DNA from: Sphingomonas sp. dw_22
GTDB lineage: Bacteria > Pseudomonadota > Alphaproteobacteria > Sphingomonadales > Sphingomonadaceae
Length of the DNA stretch: 64,000 nt
Assembly (NCBI RefSeq): GCF_018449795.1
Contig: NZ_JAAVVE010000002.1
Location: 62,001 to 126,000, forward strand
Reading direction: 5' to 3'
Part shown: piece after piece, positions 20,768-30,452 of the stretch
Numbering within the stretch: position 1 is the stretch's first letter
Layout: each line of letters begins with the position of its first letter
The notes under the pieces: generated by a model
The model's input: the letters and a program-made list of their open reading frames with translations, nothing else
The model's database searches: none
Told to the model about the DNA's origin: nothing
Position numbers and translations under genes: made by a program

Positions 20768-22791
20768 TCACTGATAGCGGAAGGACAGGAACAATCCGCT
20801 GCGCGAGCGATAGACGCGCTGTTCGTCATACAGGATCGTCCCGGTATCGCGCCGGCCGTCATGGAGCGTGCGCTCGCGCTCACGCTTGCGCGAGAGAAGA
20901 TTCTCGACGGTCGTCTCGACCGTCAGCCGCGTCGTCGGGCGATAGATCCATTTGAGACTGGCATAGGGCTGGTCGCGCGTCGCGCGGATCTCGTCGATGC
21001 GGCGATAGGTGGCGGTTTCGCTGAAATAGACGTCGAGCGCCCAGCTCGATTTCAGCCGCGGGCGATCGAGCGTCGCGTGCAGCGTTCCCGAAAAGGGCGA
21101 ACTGCCGGAGATCGCACGCTGCTCGCCGGTCATGGGATCGCGCACGCTGCTCCAGCGCCGCTCGCCGTCGAAATTCACGCGCGCGCCGGCAAGACCCAGC
21201 CGGTCGAGCGGCCAACTGATGCGCACGGCCGCCGCGCCGATCGTGCCGCGGCCGATATTGCCCGGAGCGTCGAGGTCGCCGACCGGCATCCGGTCCAATA
21301 CATTGTCGATCCACTGGTGACGGCCCGTCAGCGTCACCGAGCCATCCGTGCCGAAGCGGCGTTCCCAGGCGGCCTCGAAGGTCCATTCGGTCTGCGGACG
21401 AAGCGCGGCGTTGCCCGCGTCGATCGTCCCTTCGATCAGCGAGGCGCTGCTGGCGAAATCGCTGAAGTCGAGCTGCCCCACCTCGCGCTCGACGCGTAGC
21501 CGCAACTGGCCGTGGCGGCCCGCATCCCATTGCAGCGTGAGCTTGGGCTTCAGGAAACCGAAATCGCGCGCATATTCCCGTCCGGTCTCGCGATCGAGTT
21601 GGCGCAATGTGGAGGTTTCGCCACGCAATGTCGCCTCGGCGAGAAGCCCGGCTGCCGGCGCGCCCTTGAGCCGGCCGAACAGGTCTACGCGCCGCTCGCT
21701 CACCTTCACATCCGCGCCGGGAAGCGGAAAGGCCGTGCCGTCGAGGTTGAGCCGCGACCGGCTGCCGAGCGCGTTGTCGGCGAACTCGGCGCCCGCCTCC
21801 CATCCGAGCCCCCTGGCGGAGGGCCGGTCGAAGGCGGCGCGGACGATCCGCTCGTCGGCGAGGCTGTCGCCGCGATAGTCGCTGGCGCCGCCGCCTTCGT
21901 CGCTGCCCGACCGCGTGACGATATGCTTGCGCATGCCCAGCGCGAGCAGCTTGGCGGTGAGGCTGGGGGCCAGGAGGTGCGTCCATTCGACGCCGACTTC
22001 GCCGCTGGTGGTGAGGTTCCGGTCGTCGATATGCGCAGTCGTGCCCGCGTCCGGGCCGGTCGCGAACGCCAGGCGCTCGTGCGTGCGATAGTCCTGCCAG
22101 GTGAGCGACCCGTTCCGCGCAACGTGCCGCCGGCAAGCGGCAGGTCGCCCGCCAGCCGTCCCACGGCGCCGCGGATCGGCGAATCGATCGCGTCGCGGGC
22201 ACGCTTCATCTCCCGGCCGTCCGCTGCGCGCCGGACGCGCGAGCCGGTGCCGCTCTCGTCCTGGTTGGCGGACAGCTGGATCGAGCCCTCCCAGCCGCCC
22301 GCCGGCGTGCGGCGGCTGTTCTCGAACCGGAGGGACGGCCGCACGATGCCGTCGGGATAAGCATAGCCGGAGAGCGTGTAGGTCCGCGTCGCGGTGCCGG
22401 CCGCCTTGCGCACGACATTGACGAGTAGCTGCACGCCCTGCCGGTCGATACCCGCCCGCTCGCCACGGATCAGCTCGATCCGCGCGACCTGGCGCGCGGG
22501 GATTGCCTGGAGGACCGTGTCGATGGTGTCGTTCTTGGTGGAGGGTCGCGCGCCGTCGATCAGCACATTGCCCGCTGCGCCGGCATAGCCGCGCACGGCC
22601 TCGCCGCCGTCGATCACGAACCCGGGGATGCGCTGGACCATGTCGAGCGCGGTCGCCGGGGCGGCATCGCGGAAATAGTCGAGCTCGAACACCAGATCCT
22701 TGCCGGCGCCACGCGGCGCCTCTTGGGCGCGCACTTCGAAAGCAAGGAAGAACAGGGCAAGATACGAGAATGCAAGACGATTCAACGGCAA
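20768..22791 (-). pseudogene. TonB-dependent receptor, single frameshift
   Basis: The N-terminal frame has the signal peptide RLAFSYLALFFLAFEVRAQ and a plug domain with DMVQRIPGFVIDGGEAVRGY and NVLIDGARPSTKND. It runs to about 22115. The barrel continues one base out of phase as GSLTWQDYRTHERLAF, DAGTTAHIDDRNL and onward to the end GLFLSFRYQ. One base is missing in the sequence cggaacgggtcg. Repaired length is about 674 residues. The start is taken as TTG 22791, one base after the stop of the cytochrome gene, so it is the fourth gene of the operon. The rest of the barrel is intact, so the lesion is recent or is a sequence error. Confidence 0.75.
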
Positions 22792-22792
22792 T

Positions 22793-23356
22793 TCACTTGC
22801 GGAAGGCCAGGCGCGGCAACATCGCGCGCAGCGTGTTGTCGCCCGGATGCAGCGCATGGCGCAGCGCCCCGGCGATATGGAAGGCGGCAAGGCCAAGCAG
22901 CGCATAGCCGCCCCATTTGTGCGCGTAGCTGAGCATCATGCTCACCGCATCGCTGCGCGGCAGCAGGGGCGGAATCGTCACGCCGGCGGGCAACGCGATG
23001 CCATGGCCGGCGAGCGAATCCATGACATAGCCGCAAACCGGCAGCAGGATCACCAGCGCGAGCAACAAGCCGTGGACGCCGAGCACCAGACCGCGCATCG
23101 CCCCCTTGGCAGCGAGCGGTGGCCGCCGGGTGCGAGCGCGCACGGCGATCCAGCACAGCGCAAACGCCAGCACGGTCAGTCCGCCAATCTTGTGCCAGCC
23201 GATCCCGGCCTCATAGCGGTCGAGATAGCGCTGGCTCCAGTCGGGCGGCGACAGCAGGTAGATGCCGTAGCCGGCGGTCGCCAGCACCAGCGCCGCCGTG
23301 CTCCAGTGGAGCAGGACGATCGCCGCGGGCCAGCGCACGCCGGCCGGGCGCGTCAT
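22793..23356 (-). CDS. cytochrome b561-type membrane cytochrome
   Basis: This 187-residue inner-membrane protein has four hydrophobic helices. Histidines expected to bind two b hemes occur at VLLHWSTAA in helix 1, GWHKIGGL in helix 2, LGVHGLLLALV in helix 3 and YAHKWGGYALLGLAAFH in helix 4. It belongs to the bacterial YodB/CybB-like group that passes electrons to or from quinol. ATG 23356 overlaps the stop of the phosphodiesterase gene as ATGA, which fixes the start. Its place between a phosphodiesterase and a TBDT hints at a periplasmic redox step in this uptake module, which is inference. Confidence 0.85.
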   Translation of the reverse strand: MTRPAGVRWPAAIVLLHWSTAALVLATAGYGIYLLSPPDWSQRYLDRYEAGIGWHKIGGLTVLAFALCWIAVRARTRRPPLAAKGAMRGLVLGVHGLLLALVILLPVCGYVMDSLAGHGIALPAGVTIPPLLPRSDAVSMMLSYAHKWGGYALLGLAAFHIAGALRHALHPGDNTLRAMLPRLAFRK

Positions 23357-24303
23357 CGTACCTTGCCCGGCGCGATCGCCTTGCATTGGCGCAGCGCCGG
23401 CTCGATCGGGCGAACCGCAGCGATCTCGGCGTCCGCCTCGACGGCGCGGTCGGTCGCGAGCAGATCGACGCCGTCGCTCGCCAGCTCGGCATAGATGCCC
23501 TTGAGCCCGAGATTCTCGACCGTGCTGTCGACATACCAGAGCGTGCCATAGGCCAGCGTCAGCCCGCGATCGTGGATCGCCTTCCACAGCGCCCGGTCGC
23601 GCTTGCCGATGCCGTTCCAGGCGATCACATGCTTGAAGTCGATGCCCGCCGCGACATAGCGGTCGAGCTCGGCCATGTCGGTCACTTCGAGCGTCATGGT
23701 GATCGTCGGATCGAGCTTCTGGACCCGCACGGCATCATCGAGGCTGTTGACCAGCAGCATGACGTGCGGCTGCGCATGCGCCTGCCGGATCTCGCCGACG
23801 ATCTGTTCGAGCGTGTCGCTTTCCTTGATTTCCGCGAGCAGCAGCGCGCGGTCCCTGGTCCAGGCGATGGCATCGCTCAGCCTGGGCATATGGAAGGGCG
23901 TGAGCTTGCCGTCATCGTCCTTGAGCTGGAGCTGCCGCAGCGCGCTCCAGTCCTGGGCGCGGATCGGGCCGGTGCCGTTGCTGGTGCGATCGAGCGTGTC
24001 GTCGTGCATCAGCACAAGCACACCGTCGCGGCTGCGATGCACGTCGGTTTCGAACACCATCGGCACCGAAGCGAGCGTGTGCGCGGCGGTTTCGAGCGCA
24101 TTCTCAGGATAGCCGGGTCCGACGCCGCCGCGGTGCGCGCTGGAGAGCGTGCCCTTGCCGCGCAGGCAGGCGAACAGATCGGCGACGGTCGGCAGCGGAT
24201 TGGCGATCGGCACGCGCGGCTCAGGCAACGATTGCTGCGCGGCGAGCGGCGTTCCCGCGACGAACGCAGCGGCGGAGAGCAACAGGGGGAAGAATTTACG
24301 CAT
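23353..24303 (-). CDS. periplasmic glycerophosphodiester phosphodiesterase family protein
   Basis: The protein has 316 residues with signal peptide MRKFFPLLLSAAAFVAG ending at LAAQQ. The GDPD TIM barrel shows SSAHRGGVGPGYPENALET (catalytic His-Arg and Glu), ETDVHRSRDGVLVLMHDDTL (metal-binding Glu/Asp and the second His), and LLAEIKES. These are the catalytic residues of enzymes that split glycerophosphodiesters into glycerol-3-phosphate and an alcohol. ATG 24303 is chosen because it begins a clear signal peptide; the open frame to 24378 is inside the preceding TBDT end. It follows that TBDT by 44 bases. Confidence 0.88.
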   Translation of the reverse strand: MRKFFPLLLSAAAFVAGTPLAAQQSLPEPRVPIANPLPTVADLFACLRGKGTLSSAHRGGVGPGYPENALETAAHTLASVPMVFETDVHRSRDGVLVLMHDDTLDRTSNGTGPIRAQDWSALRQLQLKDDDGKLTPFHMPRLSDAIAWTRDRALLLAEIKESDTLEQIVGEIRQAHAQPHVMLLVNSLDDAVRVQKLDPTITMTLEVTDMAELDRYVAAGIDFKHVIAWNGIGKRDRALWKAIHDRGLTLAYGTLWYVDSTVENLGLKGIYAELASDGVDLLATDRAVEADAEIAAVRPIEPALRQCKAIAPGKVR

Positions 24304-24347
24304 GGCTTTTTCTTTCCGATGGAGGCGACCAGAGGGGGAAGCGGGCG

Positions 24348-26315
24348 CTAGAAACGGGCGCGCGTGCCGATCAGCCACGTGCGCGGCGCACTGGCGTAGC
24401 TGTTCGGCTCTTCATATTTGGCGTCGAACGCATTCCGCAGATTGGCGAACAGCTCGACCGCATCGATCAGCTTGTAGCGGACCGAGAAGTTGACGATGTC
24501 GTAGTCCGGCACCGTGCCGTTGCCGAGATAGTTGCCGCCCGGCCCCCAGGGGCTGGTGGGCTCATAGACGACGTCCTCGCGCACGCCGCGCCGCAGATAT
24601 TCGCCGGTGAGCGACAGCGGCGTGATCGGAGTCACGGTCAGGTTGGCCGACCAGGCGTTCTTCGGCCGGCGGAGCAGCTGCTCGCCGGTCGCGCCGTTAT
24701 AGGCGTTGGTGCGCGTATAGTTGACCGCGAGATCGGCGATGGTGCCCGCGCGCGCCTTGAAGCTCAGCTCATAGCCGTCGATCTTCGCGCGGCCGACGTT
24801 GAGGTTGGTGAGCGTGGCGGAATCATATTCGATCAGGTCGTTGATCTTGGTGTCGAAATAGGTCGCGCTGACGCTCGCCCAGCCGATGGCGCCGATGCGG
24901 CTGCCCGCGTCGAGGCCGGCTTCGAACGACTTGCCATGTTCCGGCCGCAGCAGGGGATTGGCGACGTTGTACGCGCTCGTGGTGTAACGCTCGGCGAGCG
25001 CCGGCGCCTTGAACGATGTGCCATAGGCCACATAGACGCGCCCGCCGATCTCCGGCAGGCGCAGCACCGCGCCCGCGTTCCAGGTCGTCACCGCCTTGAA
25101 GAATTCGGGATCGTCGTGGCGGACCGAGCCGCTGAGATCGACGCGATCGGCGATCGAGGCCTGGGCCAGGCCATAGAGCGCGGTCTGCTTCTCCGCGCGG
25201 GCGAGCGGATCGCTATAGCCGTCGAACGCGGTGACCTTGTCCTTCTGCCATTCGATGCCGGCCGACACGGTCGCCTTGACCGCTTCGACCGGCTTGAACT
25301 CGAAGCGATTGCGCCAGGCCGCGAAGGTGCGCAGGCCGGTGGCGCTGGTGTCGGGGCCGCCGAAGCTGTTGTTCGCGTCGGGATGGTTCCATTCGGAGCG
25401 CTTGTTGTCGACCTGGCCGAATTCGAGATCGCCCTGGTAGCGGCCGTCGAGCGCGACATAGCGCGGCGCCACGCGCCAGATGAAATAGCGGTCGCGACCG
25501 CCGCGTCCGGCGCGGTCGAGCGCGGCGTCGTCATAATCGGCCTTGGCCTTGCGATAGCGCGCGAGGCCGCGCAGCGTGAGCCCGTCGGCCACATCGAGCG
25601 CGACATTGCCGCTGGCCGAGAAGAAACGGCTGCCGTCGCGCTCGCCCAGATCGTCGGCGATGCGGCTGGCGGTGTTGTTGAAGCCGCCGGTCTCGAAATA
25701 TTCGCCGGTGAGGCTGTAATGGACCGGCCCCGCGCTGCCGCGCGCACCGCCCAGGACGTGATAGGTATCGAGGTTGCCGCCCGACACTTCGCCATAGGGC
25801 ATGAACGCCCGTTCGCCGCCGACGCGCGGGATGAAGTTGATTACGCCGCCGACCGCGTCCGAGCCATAGACCGCCGAGGCGGGGCCGCGCAGCACCTCGA
25901 TGCGCTCGAGATCGCCGAGCGCGTCCGAGCCGAAGTTGAACTGGCCGTTGGGCGAGGAGGCATCGTTGAGGCGGATGCCGTCATACAGCGCCAGCGTGTG
26001 CTTCGAATTGGTGCCGCGCGCGAAGACCGAGGTCAGCGTCCCGGCGCCGCCGCTCTGGACCACGCTCAAGCCGGGAATAGCCTTGAGCGCGTCGACGGCG
26101 GTGACATAGCCCTTGCGCTCGATATCGTCGCGCGTGACGACGTCGGTGCGCGCGGCGATGCTGTCGGCCCTGGCGCCCCCGCGCGTGGCGGTGACGACGA
26201 TCTGGTCGTCATCGGGCTGTTGCACCGGCTTGTCGTCCTGCGCCAGCGCGGGCGAGGCGGACGCGAAGCCGATCGACAGCGCGAGCATCGTGGAGATGTA
26301 ATGATCGTAATGCAT
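24348..26315 (-). CDS. TonB-dependent receptor, BtuB-like
   Basis: The protein has 655 residues with a signal peptide ending SPALAQ and the TonB box DDQIVVTATR. The plug carries DVVTRDDIERKGYVTAVDAL, GTNSKHTLALYDGIRLND and VLRGPASAVYGSDAVGGVIN. A barrel with PNAFDAKY-like features near the end follows, with terminal RARF. Plug and size resemble vitamin-B12 receptors. The 46-base leader to the divergent regulator has no room for a cobalamin riboswitch, so the ligand is probably different. It heads a four-gene operon with GDPD, cytochrome b561 and a second TBDT. Confidence 0.88.
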   Translation of the reverse strand: MHYDHYISTMLALSIGFASASPALAQDDKPVQQPDDDQIVVTATRGGARADSIAARTDVVTRDDIERKGYVTAVDALKAIPGLSVVQSGGAGTLTSVFARGTNSKHTLALYDGIRLNDASSPNGQFNFGSDALGDLERIEVLRGPASAVYGSDAVGGVINFIPRVGGERAFMPYGEVSGGNLDTYHVLGGARGSAGPVHYSLTGEYFETGGFNNTASRIADDLGERDGSRFFSASGNVALDVADGLTLRGLARYRKAKADYDDAALDRAGRGGRDRYFIWRVAPRYVALDGRYQGDLEFGQVDNKRSEWNHPDANNSFGGPDTSATGLRTFAAWRNRFEFKPVEAVKATVSAGIEWQKDKVTAFDGYSDPLARAEKQTALYGLAQASIADRVDLSGSVRHDDPEFFKAVTTWNAGAVLRLPEIGGRVYVAYGTSFKAPALAERYTTSAYNVANPLLRPEHGKSFEAGLDAGSRIGAIGWASVSATYFDTKINDLIEYDSATLTNLNVGRAKIDGYELSFKARAGTIADLAVNYTRTNAYNGATGEQLLRRPKNAWSANLTVTPITPLSLTGEYLRRGVREDVVYEPTSPWGPGGNYLGNGTVPDYDIVNFSVRYKLIDAVELFANLRNAFDAKYEEPNSYASAPRTWLIGTRARF

Positions 26316-26361
26316 GATGTGGCGGCCCCCGGTTTGGTTTCCCGGCGGCTAGGACCGCAGC

Positions 26362-27063
26362 ATGACCTCCCCATTTCAGGACGACAACGCGCCGAAGTCA
26401 CCAACTTATGGAAAAGTATATCCCCAGGAAGGTCCGGCGGGCGACGCCTCGCCCCGGCGCTGGCCCGCGCTGGTGGCGCGGCTGCGCCGGCGGCTGGGGT
26501 TCAGCCAGTCTGCGCTCGCCGATCATCTGGGCGTGAGCCAGGCCGCCGTTTCGCGCTGGGAGAATGCGCTCGACGTGCCTTCGGCCCGGATGCGGCGCGT
26601 GATGCGCGACATGCTGCACACCGCCGATGAGGCACGCATCGATCGTGTCCTGCGGGCGCGGCTGCGCTACGCGCCTTCGCCGATGAGCATGGTAGGCCCC
26701 GGCGCCCGCTTCCTCGATTTCAGCGCCAGCTTCGCCGCGGAAACCGGCACCGAGCCGGCGTTTCTGCGCGGACGCACCGTCTATGGCCAGTTCAGCGAGA
26801 CCGTCGATGCGACGACCGAGCTCTGGGAGCGCAGCGGCATCTTCGGCGGGGAAGTGGCACTCACGCTCACGGTGCTGGCATTGGGCAACCGCGAAGGCGA
26901 GGCGATCTATCTCCAGAATTTCGACACGCCACACATGCTGGACGGCGACCGGATCGTTTCGGTGTGCGAGCCGCGGCGCATTTCGCGGTCGATGTTCGAC
27001 CTGCACATGGCGCAATATGGCGGCCCGGTCTTCTATCTCTCCTATGACGAGATAGCGGACTGA
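26362..27063 (+). CDS. XRE-type HTH regulator with C-terminal sensor-like region
   Basis: This 233-residue protein has a helix-turn-helix at about residues 36-90 (LRRRLGFSQSALADHLGVSQ then AAVSRWENALDVPS). A C-terminal region of about 130 residues follows, with PMSMVGPGARFLDFSASFA and GRTVYGQF, compatible with a degenerate PAS-like ligand pocket. It is transcribed away from the TBDT-GDPD-cytochrome operon across only 46 bases, so it is the obvious candidate regulator of that operon. No operator could be recognised in the short spacer. Confidence 0.75.
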   Translation: MTSPFQDDNAPKSPTYGKVYPQEGPAGDASPRRWPALVARLRRRLGFSQSALADHLGVSQAAVSRWENALDVPSARMRRVMRDMLHTADEARIDRVLRARLRYAPSPMSMVGPGARFLDFSASFAAETGTEPAFLRGRTVYGQFSETVDATTELWERSGIFGGEVALTLTVLALGNREGEAIYLQNFDTPHMLDGDRIVSVCEPRRISRSMFDLHMAQYGGPVFYLSYDEIAD

Positions 27064-27570
27064 AGCAGCGCTACACGCTTGGGGCACCGGAAGCCAAACG
27101 AGGACCAGACAACGGAGCGTTCATTTCAATGAACGGCGGCTTTCAGGCAGTGTCTGTGCGGCTCGGGATGACCGAAAATGGGCACTCGGATCATTGGATA
27201 ATTTCGATTGCGCGTAGCTGAAAATGCCTGACTCCGGCCGGGCGGCTCCGTGAGCGACACGTGCGAGAAGCAAGCATTAAAATCCATCAGGCCGGCGACC
27301 GTAAACGGATAATTTATCCGCTTGGCTATAGTTCGCCGAAGCAAGCCATAACGAAATAAAAACCATACTATATATGGGAGTGGCAACAATTCCTCGAAAT
27401 TCACCGGCTGCGATCGGCGCGATGGCAGCCGTGACGCCTGTTTCGTCCGAAAGCCCATGCGCGGAAACCCGTTCGGCGATCGCCGGGGTCACGCAATCCG
27501 CTTCCGGAACCGCGCAGGGTGCCACCGAAACCAGTGCGTTATCCGTCAAGATCTACCCAGAGGACTTCTC
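27064..27570. other. intergenic region upstream of the autotransporter
   Basis: It contains repeat copy B at 27178-27223 and an AT-rich island at 27330-27375 (cataacgaaataaaaaccat then actatatatggg) that may hold the autotransporter promoter. An open 66-codon frame from ATG 27374 ends at TGA 27572-27574, overlapping the GTG start of the autotransporter by GTGA. It lacks a ribosome site and has a biased Ala/Ser/Thr composition, so a coupled leader peptide is possible but unproven. Confidence 0.4.
27178..27223 (+). repeat. dispersed short repeat, copy B
   Basis: The sequence atgggcactcggatcattgg continues as ataatttcgattgcgcgtag ctgaaa. It is a close match to copy A at 20671-20715 over about 45 bases and to copy C at 33816-33850 over the first 35 bases, all in the same direction. 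It lies on the left side of the autotransporter gene. Confidence 0.55.
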
Positions 27571-28128
27571 GTGACGAACCGAACTTCTTTCCTGCCCGAA
27601 GGTATCACCGGCAAGGTCCGCCAGTTTCGCGGCGCCTCGTGCCTCCTCGCCACTTCGGCGCTGCTCAGCGTCGTGCAGGCCGGCGCGGCTCATGCGCAGA
27701 GCAACACCATCTACACGCCGACGGACAATCCCGGCTCCCCGAACCTGGCGGCGGGAGACGGGGTCACCCTGACAGGCGGCAACGTCGTTTTCGGTTCGGA
27801 CTCCGCCAATGACATGACCTTCGACGGCACCGTGACCGGAGATGGCGGCCTGACCAAGAGCGGCACTGCGACGCTGACGCTGAATGCCGCCAACAGCTAT
27901 GCCGGCGGCACGACCATCACCGCCGGGACGCTGCTGGCCAACGCTGCCGGCGCTTTGCCGACGGGCGGCGCCGTGGCGGTGAACGGAGGCACGCTCAAGC
28001 TCGGCGCCGGCCAGAGCATCGGCGCGCTGGGCGGAACCGGCGATATCCAGTTGAACGGCCAGAACCTCGGCGTCGATATCGGGAGCGGCACCAGCCGGTT
28101 CGATGGCGATATCCTGGGGGAAATTGTC

Positions 28129-28440
28129 TATGCAGGCTCATGGGCGGTCGACGATGGTCCCGTCTGGGTAACGAATCCGGCGATCTATTCCGGCCAGGAA
28201 GCCGCCGCGCTGCTGTTCGGAGGCAATGCGTCCGACTATGCGATCTCCACGGTGTCGAACAACATCTCCGACATCAATCACATGGCCTGGGGCGATGGCT
28301 ATGGCGTGTTCCAGGCCACAGCCGTGGCCGAAAACTACAAGACCGATGCGGGCGCGCCGGGCTATAACGAAAGTGGCGATTTCTCGACCTATGTGCGAGA
28401 TCACTCCGTCACCAACGTCAATTACGCCTTCGCGTCCAGC
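28129..28440 (+). repeat. LFGG module, copy 1 (PEP-CTERM-protein-like domain inside the autotransporter)
   Basis: The encoded segment has YSGQEAAALLFGG, DYAISTVSNN, INHMAWGD and FSTYVRDH followed by VNYAF. A very similar segment lies at 29021-29331. I know this series of motifs from the exported proteins that carry PEP-CTERM tails in other Proteobacteria, not from autotransporter passengers. Each copy interrupts the run of beta-strand repeats. Confidence 0.6.
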
Positions 28441-29020
28441 GGCGCCGGCTCGCTGACCAAGACCGGGGACGGCACGCTGATCCTGGGGGGCAGCAATACC
28501 TATGGCGGCACGACGCGCGTCGATGGCGGCACGCTCGCCGTCGACGGCGGCCGTGCCATTTCGGACACGGCCGCGGTCGCGGTCGGCGGCGCCGGAACCT
28601 TCGAGGTCATCGCCGCCGAGACCGTCGGCAGCCTTTCGGGCGGCGGCCATGTCGTGCTTGACCAGACGCTGACCACCGGCGGCGACAATGGCAGCACCAC
28701 CTATTCGGGCGCGATTTCCGGTGCGGGCGGGCTGGTCAAGACCGGCACCGGCACGCTGACGCTTGCCTCCGCCAACAGCTATGCCGGCGGCACGACGATC
28801 GACGGCGGCACGCTCGTCGCGGATATCGCGGGCGCCCTGGCGACCGGCGGCGACGTGACCATGACCGGCGGCACGCTGAAGCTCGGCGCGAGCCAGAACA
28901 TCGGCGCGCTGAGCGGCGCCGGCGCGGTGGACCTCGGCAACTCCACGCTGAGCGTGAACGTCGACAGCGGCACCACCCGCTTCGACGGCTCGATCTCCGG
29001 CGCGGCCGGATCGATCGAAT

Positions 29021-29331
29021 ATGCAGGGTCGTGGCAGGTGGACGACGGCCCCTCCTGGGATACCAATCCCGCGGTCCTGTCCGGCCAGGAGGCGGCCGCC
29101 CTGCTGTTCGGCGGCGATGCCGGCGACTATGCGATCTCCACGGTGTCGAACAACGCCTCCGACATCAATCACATGGCCTGGGGTGACACCTATGCCGGCC
29201 CGATCCTGACCGTGGCCGAGGACTACAAGGTCGATGAGGGCGCGCCGGGCTATAGCCAGACTGGCGATTTCTCGACCTATGTGCGAGATCATCTCGCCGA
29301 CAACGTCAACTATGCGTTCCTCTATTCGCCG
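29021..29331 (+). repeat. LFGG module, copy 2
   Basis: This is the second copy of the 100-residue module, reading LSGQEAAALLFGG, DYAISTVSNN, INHMAWGD and FSTYVRDH. It differs from copy 1 mainly in the middle (TYAGPILTVAEDYKVDEG against GYGVFQATAVAENYKTDAG). It lies directly upstream of the unit that carries the frameshift. Confidence 0.6.
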
Positions 29332-29337
29332 GCTGGC

Positions 29338-30452
29338 GGCCTGACCAAGACCGGCGACGGCACTTTGATCCTGGGGGCGTCAACACCTATACCGGCGCGA
29401 CGACGATCGCGGGCGGCACGCTCGCCGTCGACGGCGGCCGGGCCATCGCCGATACCGGAGCCGTGGCGATCGGCAGCGCCGGCACCTTCGAAGTGCTGAG
29501 CGCGGAGACCATCGGCAGCCTTTCGGGCACCGGCGCCGTCGTCCTCGACGAAACGCTGACGGTCGGCGGCGACAACAGCAGCACCGCCTATGCGGGCACC
29601 ATCGGCGGCACGAGCGGGCTGACCAAGATCGGTACCGGCACGCTGACCCTCACCGGCGTGAACAGCTATACGGGCACCACGCAGATCGACAGCGGCACGC
29701 TCGCCATCGACGGCCGCCAGGCGATCGCCGATACTGGGGCCGTGGTGATCGGCGATGCCGGCACCTTCGAGGTGCTGAACACCGAGGTCATCGGCAGCCT
29801 CTCCGGCAGCGGCACGGTCGTCCTCGACCATACGCTGTCGGCGGGCGGCGACAACAGCAGCACCGCCTATGCGGGCACCATCGGCGGCGCGAGCGGGCTG
29901 ACCAAGATCGGCACCGGCACGCTGACGCTTTCCGGCGTGAACACCTATGCGGGCACTACCTGGATCGCCAACGGCACGCTGGCGATCGATAGCGGCCGGG
30001 CGATCGCCGATACCGGGACCGTGGTAATCAGCATCGGCGCCACCTTCGAAGTGCTGAGCGCGGAGACCATCGGGAGCCTCTCGGGCAACGGCGCGGTCGC
30101 CCTCGCGCAGACGCTGACGGTCGGCGGCGACAACAGCGACACCGCCTATGCGGGCGCGATCGGCGGCGCGAGCGGGCTGGCCAAGATCGGCACCGGCACG
30201 CTGACGCTTTCCGGCACGAACAGCTATGCCGGCACCACGCGGATCGATAGCGGCACGCTCGCCGTCGACGGCGGCCGGGCGATCGCCGATACCGGGGCCG
30301 TTGCGATCGGCGATGCGGGCACGTTCCGGGTGAAGACCGCCGAGACCATCGGCAGCCTCTCCGGCAGCGGCGCCGTCATCCTCGACCAGGCGCTGGCAGT
30401 TGGCGGCGACGGCGGCAGCACGGCCTATTCGGGCGCGATTTCCGGTGCGGAC
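29338..30452 (+). repeat. four tandem 279-bp (93-codon) passenger repeats
   Basis: Equivalent points (codon before L-x-K-x-G-x-GTL) fall at 29338, 29616, 29895, 30174 and 30453. The spacings are 278, 279, 279 and 279. A further copy pair lies at 28450 and 28729, also 279 apart. The single 278-bp unit is the one with the frameshift, which identifies the lesion as a one-base deletion. Each unit carries GTLA(V/I)D-GR-AIADTGAV and ETIGSLSG-GAV-L-LTVGGD. Confidence 0.85.

Noticed and set aside
24348-26315. Vitamin B12 function for the BtuB-like receptor
   Set aside because: There is no room for a cobalamin riboswitch in the 46-base leader and no cobalamin genes are near; only the fold resemblance supports it.
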